Shown here: positions 43,782-58,193 of the stretch, one piece after another
Layout: each line of letters starts with the position of its first letter
Position numbering within the stretch: the stretch's first letter is position 1
From: Palaemon carinicauda
Taxonomy: Eukaryota; Arthropoda; Malacostraca; Decapoda; Palaemonidae
Assembly: GCF_036898095.1 (NCBI RefSeq)
Contig: NC_090729.1
Span: 78,633,296-78,697,295, forward strand
DNA length: 64,000 nucleotides
Direction: 5' to 3'
The notes under the pieces: model-generated
Databases searched by the model: none
What the model saw: only the letters and a program-made list of their open reading frames with translations
What the model was told of the DNA's origin: nothing
Program-made: the position numbers and the translations under genes

Positions 43782-45205
43782 ATCGGGCCGGTTGTTTCAA
43801 AGTCAGTCGCTGGCGTCTACTTTCGTCATCACATGCCTCAGAGTATTTGATGTCCTAACAATCTCCAATGCTGTACAAAAATCCCTTGATTGTGGGCAGG
43901 CAGTTCATATGATTGCCCCTGATTTTAGCGCTTCCTTTGACTGTGTTAATCATGAGGCCCTTGTTTTCAAACTCAAACAGTTGGGAGTGGGAGGGTATTT
44001 TCTTAGCATCATTATTGGATTTTTAAGTAATAGATCGCAAAGAGTTGTTGTTGATGGGCACCATAGTGATATAGGAATGTGATATCTGGTGTTCCTAAGG
44101 GTAGTGTTCTTGGCCCATGACTTTTCATACTATACATACATGATATGCGGCTTGGCCTGGAAAACAAGCTCGTTGTATGTACAGATGATCCTAATCTCTT
44201 TGCATGAATTTCATCAACTGAATATGATTTGAGGTTGCTGAATCCCTTAATAGAGATTTGGCTAAGATTGGTGTAAGGTGCAAATTATGGGACATGAAGT
44301 TGAATCCTAACAAAACTCAAAGTATGATTGTAAGTAGGTAGAGGGCAGTTGCTCCTCAACATCCGGATCTCAGCATTGATGATGTTTCTTTAACTCTGTA
44401 TGACTCTTCTAAAATCTTAGGTGTGAATCTCGACACCACATTTAGTTTTGAAAAACACATTAGGTCTGTGTCTTCTTCAATTGCACACACAAAAAAATGG
44501 CTTATCGAGGTCCGGAAGCCTTTCAAGATTTTCGGTGATCAATCTATTCTGAAGAAATGTTTTAATTCTTTCACTCTACTTTCATTCGAATATTGTTTTT
44601 CTGTCGTCATCAGCTGTTGATTCTCCTCTTAATTTGTTGGACAGGACCTTACGGTCTATTAAATTTCTTATTCCTGATCTAGATATTAATATCTGGCACC
44701 GTCATTCAATTAGTTTATTATGCATGTTGCATAAGATTTTTCATAATTCAGACCATCCTTTACATTCAGATCTCCTCGGTCAGTTCGTAATACTAGGTAT
44801 GCAGTTAATTCCAATGGTCAGGCCTTCTCCCTCATGAGGCTCAATACTACACAGTATTCTAGAAGCTTTATTCCAGCTATGATCAAGTTGTGGAATGATC
44901 TTCCTATTCAATCAGGTAGTTGAATCGGTACATACAACTTCAAAAGTTCAAACTTGCAGCAAATATTTTTATGTTGAACAGGCTGACAGAAGTCTCTTTT
45001 TATAGTTTATATATGAAAGATCTATTCTATTGTTGTTACTGTTCTCAAAATATTTTATTTTAATTTTTGATTACTTTTTGTACAGTTTATTCAACTCCTT
45101 ATCCCCTTTCCTCACGGGGCTAATTTTTCCTGTTGGGGCCTTTGGGCTTATAGCATCTTGCTTTTCCTACTAGGATTGTAATAATAATAATAATAATAAT
45201 AATGT
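43782..45205 (+). pseudogene. CR1/Jockey-like LINE, 5'-truncated and decayed
   Basis: The RT palm is read from 43792: APDFSASFDCVNHEALVFKL (motif A), FLSNRSQRVVVDG, then after a stop VISGVPKGSVLGP (motif B). The catalytic box is degraded to CTDD in place of Y-A-D-D. Later pieces are DTTFSFEKHIRSVSSSIAH (44430-44480) and LDRTLRSIKFLIPDLDINIW (44634-44695), typical of the RT C-terminal region. Stops and frameshifts abound. The element ends with the conserved 3' tail and (AAT)n at 45178-45205, which marks the 3' terminus. Confidence 0.85.
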
Positions 45206-45229
45206 TAACCCCATACTTATACTTTTAAT

Positions 45230-46060
45230 TTGGGTCTCATGTCCTTGAGGAACATAAGTAGGCTACGTAGCCTATATTCAGTGAGTATCTTTAGAGTTTC
45301 TTCTATAACCCTTATTTGTTGCCTTTGCATTTTTATTGACCATTATCTTAGTTTAACTTATATTCGTTTTCAGCCCTCCATTTCTTCTTTCCATATTCAA
45401 ATCTTCCATCATATTTTTCAATTCCTCCCATGATTCACTAAATGGAACTATGTCATCTGAAAATCTTAAGTTGTTAAGGTATTCCCTTAATGCTAATTCC
45501 TATATTTTCCCAATCTAAATTCTTAAAAACTTCTTCTAGGCATACTGCGAATAATTCAGGAGAGATGTGGTCTTTTGTATAACTCCTTTCTCAATCGGAA
45601 TTTAGACTATCTTTATGTATATTAGATTTAGGGGTGCTATAATTCCCCTATAGATATCTTTAAGTTTTCTAACATAAGATTCATCTATGCCTTGTCCTTG
45701 AAGGGCTTCCATTACTACTGGAGTTTTTGACAGAATTAAAATAGTAAAAAAGCCATACATGGCGGTTTATCATATTTTTCATTTTTCCATTAGCTATTTA
45801 ATTATATGGATATTTACAGTTGTTGAATACCCACTTTTAAAGCCTGCTTTCTCTCTTGGTTGATTAAGGTTTAGCTGTATTTCTATTCTGCCTCATATGA
45901 TCTTTGTAAATATTTTACATATTACCGAGAGTAAACTCTTTGGGCGGTAATTTTTCAGGTCTGTTGTGTCTCCCTTTTGTTTTTCAAAGCTGTAAATATA
46001 GAGCATTCTTGCAGGTATTTGGTATTTGTGTAAAGTGCACTGAGATTTACTACTTTGGCA
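45230..46060 (-). pseudogene. RTE/BovB-like LINE RT remnant
   Basis: On the minus strand around 45380-45465 one frame reads FSDDIVPFSESWEELKNMME and DLNMERRNGGL, which fits the catalytic box and following helix of RTE-type RTs (usually F/Y-A-D-D). The flanking sequence (45480-46040) is decayed RT with several stops. No complete frame and no ends are defined. Confidence 0.6.
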
Positions 46061-46076
46061 TCGCCTCCATCTATTA

Positions 46077-46077
46077 C

Positions 46078-46141
<64 letters not shown>
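46077..46141. repeat. (TA)n microsatellite
   Basis: Direct reading; followed by (ATT)n. Confidence 0.97.
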
Positions 46142-46142
<1 letters not shown>

Positions 46143-46147
<5 letters not shown>

Positions 46148-46525
46148 ATTATTATTTTCTAAGCTACAACGAAGAATAGAGAATAATGGTTTGATTTTGG
46201 AGTGTCCTCCTAAAAGAGCTGCGTACCATAGCTAAAGAGTCTTTTACCCTTATCAAGAGGAAAGTGGTCACAGTGCAGTAGTTTACCCCTTAAGAGAAAA
46301 AGAATTATTTGGTAATCTCAGTGTTGTCAGGTGTATGAGGATAGAGGAGAATATGTAAAGAATAATCCAGACTAATCGTTGTATATGTAGGCAAAGGGAA
46401 AATGAACCGTAACCAAAGGGAAGGGTCCAATGTGGTACTGTCTGGCCAGTCAAAGGACCCCATAACTCTCTAGACTCTAGAGGTAGTATCTCAAAGGGTA
46501 GCTGGTGGTCTGGCCAACATACTAT
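46143..46525 (-). repeat. Dispersed repeat, copy 3
   Basis: Same blocks as 41589-42245 (GTTTGATTTTGGAGTGTCCT, TGTCAGGTGTATGAGGATAG, GTACTGTCTGGCCAGTCAAA) with several small deletions. Confidence 0.8.
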
Positions 46526-48561
<2,036 letters not shown>

Positions 48562-51320
48562 GTAATATTACAGTAGAGTCCCACCCAGCGCCATAGGCGC
48601 TTGATGTTTTTCTTTTTCGTGACACACGGCGGAGCGAAAACCATTAGACTCTATCAAAATATTACCAAAATCTAATGGTGTGTCATAAATGATGGACTGA
48701 TTATTGAATTAAGTGAAAAAATATGCAATGCACTAAGTTTGCTAGTGTTGAAAAGTTTGTTGTATATGGGAACCCGAAGGTGAATTACTCACTGACTTAT
48801 TACATATCAAGAACAACAGTCATTCATGATACTATTATTAATTTTAAAATTACAAATATTTGAAATATTTTCTCATAAAAATTTGTGACTTTGCACACAT
48901 TACAAGCTAACATATCCTCTTGGCTAGTCATGCTTGAATTCGAAATTCAAGGCCGACACAGAGAGTTGTAGCCTAAGGCTACTCTCAGAGGGAAGAGAGA
49001 TTACCCATAAATCTCTAATCGAGACTAGTAACGGCTAATATAATTCCAGGAGATATCAATCTCAAAAGAAAGATAACCAATACACAAGGGTAACCGGGGA
49101 AATGTCGAAAGTATATGTTGTCTAGGTTGGGTACCTAGACAAGGCGAGAACTCGGTTACCTAAAATCACCAAAACTCTGACATATACGATCGACACAGAA
49201 AAGGGAAAATTATGCATATAAATATCTTTACAATATAAAATGCCTAAATAGCTTTCATAATAACAATTAATGCTATTAACACAGGAAATGTCGTTCTGCT
49301 AACTAAATAACACATGCTCAATGAATGACTGCTCCTATGGCAACACCGGTGACCGGCGAAGATCCAAACACAATAATTACACTAATTTCATTGTGAGGCT
49401 GGAACTAAAATACATATTGTAAAGAATAAATACTCAACTTTCTGGATGGAGAAAGAAGCCGTAGAAAGCATAAAGATTCCCTAGAAATCGATCGAAAATG
49501 TCAGATCAACAGGGAACACCACCATAGCGAGTCGCTACAAATAAAGGAATGGCTGGCAGAGGGAATTGGCGCGGTTGTGATACGATAGCAGTAGGGGAAC
49601 CAGGGTTACCTCTAATGCGGCTACCCTTCTAATTCTGCCACGTATCCCCCTCGAAGCGTAAAGGATGTTCGGGGTGCAGATTGCCATGTGGCGTGTCAAG
49701 AATACGTCCCCTGATTATATACGATATCCTTGAGAGTAAATCTTAAGGGTACTTGTGCCAGAAGTTAGAATTCTGTGAAACCTTTGGTTTGATTCTCTGG
49801 GAATATCACTGTAGTCATATATACCCTAGGGAAGCTACTAAAGGAACCTTCCATCAGGACGTCATGGCTTGAGCCCAAAAAAGGTTTGCTAAAGAGGAGC
49901 TGGAATTTGCATTATCAAATTGTATTTCAGAGGGATTATTATTATTATAATCATTTAGTTACGTAAGATTATTATTATTGGCATTTTATTTACCTGCATT
50001 TCTAACACACATTTAGCATATATGTTGCGTTAGGAATGCGTTGCCTAATGTTTATATCGATTATTTCCACTTATTGTTAAGCTTAAAACTTACGATATCG
50101 TTTCAGTGAAAACCTTTATTACTTATGTTTAATGAAAGCAAGGAAGTTCAACAGCCCCTAGTAAAGATAATATAAATTTTGATATGGTGAGATATTTAGC
50201 CACGTTTGGCAAAGGCCTACCAAGATAGTTTTACAATCATCTTTGAAACAAACATTTACTTCCAAATACATGTAAACAGACAATAAAATCAACTATAGCT
50301 AAGCCAGAAAAGATCCCAATAATCCAAAAGATTACTGACCAATTTCACTGACCAGTTGTGTTAGCAAATTACTAGAAAAACAAGTAAATTATTGACTGAA
50401 TTGGTGTTTACGTAATAATAACACATTATCAGCCTCGCTATTTGGCTCACAAACATTGATTCTCTTTGGATTTTTTTCCACACTTGGAAAATTATATACG
50501 TAAAGGTTTGAACGAAAGAAAAGCACAGTAGAATTAAGCAGACGCTGAAGTTCAAAATGTATGGAATTAACACTTAGTTCCAGCTATTACTAGATTTAGC
50601 AAGTATTGCCATGTATCTAATGTGTTCTGCCAATCTGAGCATTCGATTAAAGCAGGCGAATGAGAGTTGAGTTATGAACGCGGACAAAGAGGGACATTTA
50701 AAAAACTTAAAAATACAGCAATCGAAGTCATGGATAGATCGTGTCACTCATCATTATAACGCAATAGGTGTATTGAATCAGTCATTATTACCAAAGCCTT
50801 TATAATACTGTATATATTCATCAAGTCTCTCTATCAGACGTACGTTTGGTTCATATATTCCATACAAGATGACACTGGCACTGATTGATACGAGACATTT
50901 ACAGGGGATTATACAAGAAAACTATTATTCTATTATTCTTCCAAAATGCAAATGTAAATAGTATACATATCACCATTAACGGAAGTACCATTTATAATAT
51001 AAATGCATAATACCTGGAGAAAGTTATGCAGGCATATTATGAATTTCTGAAGGAAATTAGCATAGACCATGAGAATATCATATCCTTGAATAGTTTTACG
51101 GAGAGGAGAACCATTGTTTAAATTTAATTTCGTACATGAGGATATGACAGAAGCTCTACCAGTAGAGAGGTCAGCCAGTAGCCGAATCATTATAAAATTT
51201 AGTATCATGGCTTATCATCATCACGAGACATTCCTACATTTGTTTATTCAAGTGTTATCGTATCAAAGAAAGATAATAGGATAAGCAAATAAATTTACCA
51301 ACACTCCTAACAACCACAAC

Positions 51321-51323
<3 letters not shown>
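48562..51323. other. Gene-free stretch
   Basis: 2.8 kb with no coding frame or element ends that I recognise. 49590-49740 is more GC-rich and looks like part of a dispersed repeat, but no second copy lies in the window. Confidence 0.45.

Positions 51324-51380
<57 letters not shown>
51324..51380. repeat. (AAT)n microsatellite
   Basis: Direct reading. Confidence 0.97.
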
Positions 51381-52393
51381 TGTCGGGAGTTTCGAACTGA
51401 TCACTCGAAAACCCAGCCACTTAAATCCACGAACGTTGCGTTAAATTGAGGTAAGATTGGAAGATCTCGTGGGCTTTTCTGCGCAAGAGTGTTTTCCAGT
51501 ACGTGACAGTATTGTGACATAAAATTCAACAACCTGGTGGGGAAGGAACAGGTGTTAGAGAGACAAAGAATTTATTATTTACGAATTACAAAAAATGATA
51601 CTGAACTGTTTTACTATGACAAAAATATCAATGTATATGTTTAGAGCTAAGGACTCTCTAGTTTGTTGCATTACGGCAAATTACGGCCTTCAGCCAAAGT
51701 ATTAAGTTTACCCTTTGATCTGAAGTTAGACTTTGATTGTTTCTCTGTCTTGTGGTCGATAAAGAAGCTTTATCGAACCCCTTATTGAATAAATAACATA
51801 AGAATTCCCTTGCATCTCCCAAGGACACTTTAGTTAGCGCGGGAGATCATAGTTTTCCTCGGAGCTGTTCAGCACGACGCTCGTCCATCTCTGCCTAAAC
51901 CTCCAACACAGTAAGTTGTGCTATTGTCCGTCTCTCTGTCTCCGCTCCAAGCCACGTGATACCAGGTCGGTTCCTTTTTTCTGAGTGTTATATGTAACTT
52001 ATATTGGTCTGTAAAATTGTCATCCCTGTGACTGGGGATTGGTTTTATGCATTAAAATACACCTGTGGACCTTGGTAGGTGATTTACCAAGGAACTATCA
52101 TTGTAATTGTGAAAATTTAGTCTTTTTTGGTCCAACGTGGACTTTGTGCTTCATGAGCACATGTTGCAGACCCCCTAAGGGTGACAGTTCTATTTTTCAA
52201 TTAGCTTAGAGTGTTATTGTGTGTTATTTCTCTATCAAATGGTTATTTTTGCAATAAATTTGAAAATTGTAATGATATTTTATTGAATCCTGAATAGTTT
52301 TTGGAAAGCAAACCTCTTCAAGGTCTTGTCATCGGCCCATTCCATCGGGCCTAGAATCATTAATTTCAATAAGTCGGAGAAAATTCACGACAT
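51381..52393. mobile_element. Possible solo LTR, about 1.0 kb
   Basis: Begins TGTCGGGAG and ends CACGACA, so TG...CA with a 5-bp TGTCG/CGACA inverted end. An AATAAA lies near 52255 and there is no coding frame. It sits between AAT-rich sequence of the same tandem-unit type (51280-51380 and 52394 onward), as if inserted there. The target duplication is not readable in the AAT run. Confidence 0.45.
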
Positions 52394-52506
52394 TAATAAT
52401 AATAATAATAATGAATATTGTAATCATTTCATTAACAATAATTTCAAAACATAACAATAAATTTAATAATTTACATAATAACTATTTAAGTTTGAATGAT
52501 GGACTC

Positions 52507-52559
<53 letters not shown>

Positions 52560-52722
52560 GTAATGGGTTGTTCAATAGGATAAGCAATTAAAATTACCAA
52601 TGCTACTAACAATAATAATGATAATAATGAATATTGTAATAATTTTATTAACAATAATTTCAAAACATAATGATAGATTTAATAATTTCCATAATAATTA
52701 TCTAAGTTTGAATGATGGAGTC

Positions 52723-52787
<65 letters not shown>

Positions 52788-53035
52788 GTACTGGGTTGTT
52801 CAAGGATAGACATTAGTCGTAACAGCTGTTTATTGTTAACAAGAAGTTTCAACCTGGAATATATATTCCAGGTAATACAAAATAATATAATGCCACCAGC
52901 TATACAAATCTTAAATTCCCCCGATTTAATAAATAATAATAATAATGAGTATTGTAATAAACAATAATTTCAAAATTCAACGATAATTTTAATAATTCCC
53001 ATAATAACTATTTAAGATTGAATGATAGACTCGTG
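52394..53035. repeat. Three diverged units of an AT-rich repeat with (ATT)n
   Basis: Units near 52410-52595, 52613-52800 and 52940-53035 share ATGAATATTGTAAT, AACAATAATTTCAAAA and TAAGTTTGAATGATGGA, followed by ATT runs at 52508-52560 and 52726-52787. Confidence 0.8.
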
Positions 53036-53049
53036 GCTAGGTATTATTT

Positions 53050-53195
53050 CACTCACTTGATGGGTTAGCTTAGGTTAGGTTAGGTCAGTTAGGCTTAAGA
53101 TTGAATGGTTAGGTTAGGTTGGGTTAGGTTAGGTTTAGGTTAGGTTAGGTTATGTTTGAGTTGGGTTAGGTTAGGTTAGGGTGGGTTAGGTTAGA
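53050..53195. repeat. Interstitial TTAGG-type repeats
   Basis: Many GGTTAGGTTAGGTT units with variants (GGGTTAGG, GGTTTAGG). TTAGG is the arthropod telomere unit; here it lies inside repetitive DNA. Confidence 0.85.
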
Positions 53196-53405
53196 GAGAG
53201 AGAGAGAGGGGTGGAGATACATTAGGGGTAGCCAATGAGGTTAAGAGAGGGTGGAGTTAGGTTAGGGGTAGCAATGAGTTAAGAGACGGGGGGTGGAGTT
53301 AGGTTAGAGATAGCCAATGAGATTAAGGGAGGGGCTGGAGTTAGGTTACAGACAGATAGCCAAAGAGGTTAAGGGAGGGGCTGGAGTTAGGTTAGGGGAG
53401 CACCC
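53196..53405. repeat. Minisatellite of about 43-46 bp
   Basis: Four to five units of the form GGAGTTAGGTTAGGGGTAGC, CAATGAGGTTAAGAGAGGGG, with small indels. It seems to have grown out of the neighbouring TTAGG motif. Confidence 0.85.
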
Positions 53406-55090
<1,685 letters not shown>

Positions 55091-55094
55091 TTAA

Positions 55095-55097
<3 letters not shown>

Positions 55098-55153
<56 letters not shown>
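55098..55153. repeat. (TA)n microsatellite
   Basis: Direct reading. Confidence 0.97.
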
Positions 55154-55155
<2 letters not shown>

Positions 55156-55300
55156 TTTAGTCACTGTCTATACAAGCTTGCCGACCAGGGTTCGATTCCC
55201 GGCCGGGCACAAGCTCTTGTCTTTGTGTGATTTCGCCTGGGGCTCTGATCCCGAGGTCGTTAAGAGAATCCAGACATTAATGTATCAAAAATTTATATGG
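55154..55300 (+). repeat. tRNA-like SINE head (B-box present)
   Basis: GGTTTAGTCACTGTC resembles an A-box/D-loop. GACCAGGGTTCGATTCCCGG is a strong B-box/T-arm. It could be the head of a tRNA-derived SINE; it does not fold as a full tRNA by eye. Confidence 0.4.
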
Positions 55301-55319
55301 CTTATTTGAATATATATAT

Positions 55320-56498
55320 TATTAGGTTAACGTAAAATTATTTCTTTATTTTATTTAAATCAGCCTTGTTTTTCTTTTTAAGTTAAAGTATTTTTGTTGT
55401 TTGTTTACTATAGTGTTAATGTAAGTGGCTCTCCGATTGTTGAATAGTGTTTTTGCGCCTCCTCCTCCTCCTTTGTGTATTAGTGGACTATCGTTTTAAC
55501 GATTGTTTTTTTTTTGCTGTGAGTGTTGGGAAGGTGATGAGTGGACATGGTCGACCAGTGAAGGCAGTTCGGGCCTTGACAAGCTCTCACCGACACTATT
55601 TCCCGTCTCAGCATTCATGGTGTCTTGGAGGACGACTTTGGCAATTACCTTCGCACTTCTGATGAGTGTTTAGCAGATGCTCTGTCATCTGCGACGGTAG
55701 TTTTCTGCTACTTGTTCCCGTCGGAGGATTTGTACGGGAATTGTGTCGACGCTGTTTCCCGACACTGAACCTTGATTTTACTGGCCGTATTCCTCCAGTC
55801 CAGCTGTGTACGAGTGTGAGAGCAAACTGGCTCGTGAGGTGATAAGTAGGGAGGCTGACGCCAGGTAAGACAAATTATCGTTCCTCTTTTATAGGGAAGT
55901 GGATTGCCCTTCAATGCCTGGCGTACAGTTTTACCCTTCAGTATAGCGGCTTGATGGATTAAGTACGGCCCTGTATTCAACTCCCCTTCTGTATTTCACT
56001 TGAGGTGAAGTTATATATATTATTGATTGTCTAATTCTATATATACGAGTTCTATTGCTATGTTGTGTAACTGTTTAATTCTGTATTGTTTAGTTTTGTA
56101 AGATAGGTAGGAATATTAAGGTTTTCGTTGTTTTCATCTCCTACTTCCTTCTTCCTTTTTATTATTAGGTTATTGACTTTGGCTAGCTGTATTTTGGATC
56201 CACCTCGTTATTATTAAGTGTTTTCTCTCTTGGAATTTTCTCATGTTTAGGGCTTAGTGTAGTAGCTTTAGGTTATTTTCTTGTGAGTTCCCGAGAACCA
56301 TTATTTGTTGTCTTGAATATGTGTAAGTGTATTTAATTAATCTCACAAGGTTGATTTAAGTTATTGTTCTTGTTTATAATAAATATTGTTAAGTTTTCTT
56401 GGGTCTTGTTTCCGTCTTTCCTTATCACTGACGTATTTTTACCGACTGCAATCCATGAGAATTTAAGAACCTGCATTACAACCTGGTAGGTTGTAACA
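55320..56498 (+). repeat. 5' LTR of the gypsy-type element
   Basis: About 1,179 bp, from TATTAGGTTAACG to GGTTGTAACA. The start is TA rather than TG. A polyadenylation signal AATAAA lies at 56378-56383. It would hold promoter and polyadenylation functions. Confidence 0.93.
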
Positions 56499-56500
56499 GT

Positions 56501-56518
56501 TGGCGACCTTGCCAGGAT
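56501..56518 (+). promoter_or_regulatory. Primer-binding site
   Basis: TGGCGACCTTGCCAGGAT, two bases after the LTR. It begins with the TGG that pairs with a tRNA CCA end. The tRNA is not identified. Confidence 0.7.
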
Positions 56519-56627
56519 TGCACTCGGGTGTACTCGGTGGTTTGGTTGGCGGATCGGTGCTCAGTGAATTTACCAATATTTGTTATTGTTTAGTGTGTTG
56601 CCTTACTCCCCCTTTAATTTTGAAATC

Positions 56628-58193
56628 ATGGGTGAATATGTTTTTGATCCCGCAGAATTTTTAGGATCAGCAGATTGTCTTAGGCATCTTCCTGTATTAA
56701 GTAAAGAGTGTTTGGTGAGTTGTGCTCGCTGGTTAGGTGTCCCACTTAGGGCTGCGAACACTAAGGCCCAGTTGTTGTTAGCTGTAGAGAATAAGGTAGC
56801 TCAGGGTATGGCTGAAGGAGAGAATTTAGCTAGAGATTTTGACAGTGTTGATGATAGTGGTTCGGAGCACGAGGATAGTGTGATTGATGATGTGAGTGTG
56901 AATCCAGGCCTTTCTTTGTTTGAGGACCCCCCTCATACTGGAACTATTTTTGAAGGAAATGCTAAATTGTAAGATAAAGGTAACGTGTCTACAAACCCAT
57001 TTGTTGTAGAAAAATCTGTCCCAGAGAATGTAGTTCCAGTGCAGCCTGTGTTGTCCCAAGAGGACTATGAATATAGATTAATTTGCAAGAGGATAGAGTT
57101 AGTGAAACTTGAGTTTGAGGAGAACGAGAAGGTGCGGAGACATGAACTAGAGATGGCTAAAGTAAATTTGGAGTTGGCTAAATTACAAAATGTTCCTAAT
57201 AAATTGAGTACTCCTTGTGGTCCATATGTTGATAAATTTAATATAGGGGCAGCTTTGAAGTTAGTCCCTGTATTTGACGAAAAAGATGTGCCGGAATTTT
57301 TTAAAGCATTTGAACGGGTAGCTACCAGGTTGTCTTGGCCCGCCGAGATGTGGACAGTCTTAATTCAGTGTAGGCTGGTGGGCAAGGCAATCAGGGTTTA
57401 TAATTCTTTGGAGGAGGGCGTAGCCCGTGATTATGGTAAAGTAAAGGCGTTGGTCCTCAAGGCTTACGATCTTGTCCCTGAGGCCTATCGTCTAAAATTT
57501 AGAAATTTTAGCAAGCATGCTTCCATTTCATATGTTGAGTTTGCTAGGCTCAAGGAGGAGCAATTTGATAATTGGCTGAAGAGTCGTCAGGTAGTCTCTT
57601 TCTCCTCCTTGAGGGAATTAATGTTATTGGAAGAATTTAAGAAATATTGTAGTAAAGAACTGAGGATATACTTGGAAGAGGTGAAAGCAGCTAACCTAAG
57701 TAAAGCGGCTCAGATTGCCGATGAATTTATTTTAACCCATCGAGCAGGGTCCGGCAATTTTGGGTCTCAGGGTCTAGATTTCCAGTCTGCCAAGCCAAAT
57801 GATGGTAATAATAAATCTAATAATGTAGCTAACAACAGGGTAAAGCATTCAGGTGTTCCAACCTATTATAAGAATGAAAAGACTCAGGGAAATATTTCAA
57901 ATGGAGAGCCCTCTAGATTCTTCTCCAAAAACAGGGTAGTGTCTGGTAATGTGAGCAAAGGTAATGGGACCTGTTTTTGGTGCAATAAGCCTGGACATTA
58001 TCAAGCTCAGTGTAATGCCAGGAGGAGGTATCTGGAGAGAAATAATAACAATATTGACAATCCTATATCTGTAATAACAAATAAGACTATTCCTAACACC
58101 CCCAAGGTTGAGAATCCACCGGTAACGGAAGGTAGCAATGTAAATAGTGGTGATGACAGCAATGTAAAACCAACTGGTAATAGACCTTCATGA
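56628..58193 (+). pseudogene. Gag of the gypsy-type element, split by one in-frame TAA
   Basis: The start is ATG 56628 (MGEYVFDPAEFLGSADCLRH). A first part of 114 codons resembles a SAP-like helix pair (SKECLVSCARWLGVPLRAAN). A TAA at 56970-56972 follows, and the same frame continues; the next ATG is 56985. The second part has a coiled, charged segment (RIELVKLEFEENEKVRRHEL), the capsid/SCAN-like helical region (VPEFFKAFERVATRLSWP, SYVEFARLKEEQFDNWLKS, LRIYLEEVKAANLSKAAQIA), an Asn-rich linker and one CCHC knuckle (CFWCNKPGHYQAQC, near residue 330 of the second part). A TGA at 58191-58193 ends it. The second tandem copy has the same TAA, so it is not a sporadic error. Confidence 0.85.

Noticed and set aside
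55160..55230. Functional tRNA gene
   Set aside because: Only the B-box/T-arm is convincing; acceptor and anticodon arms do not pair by eye.
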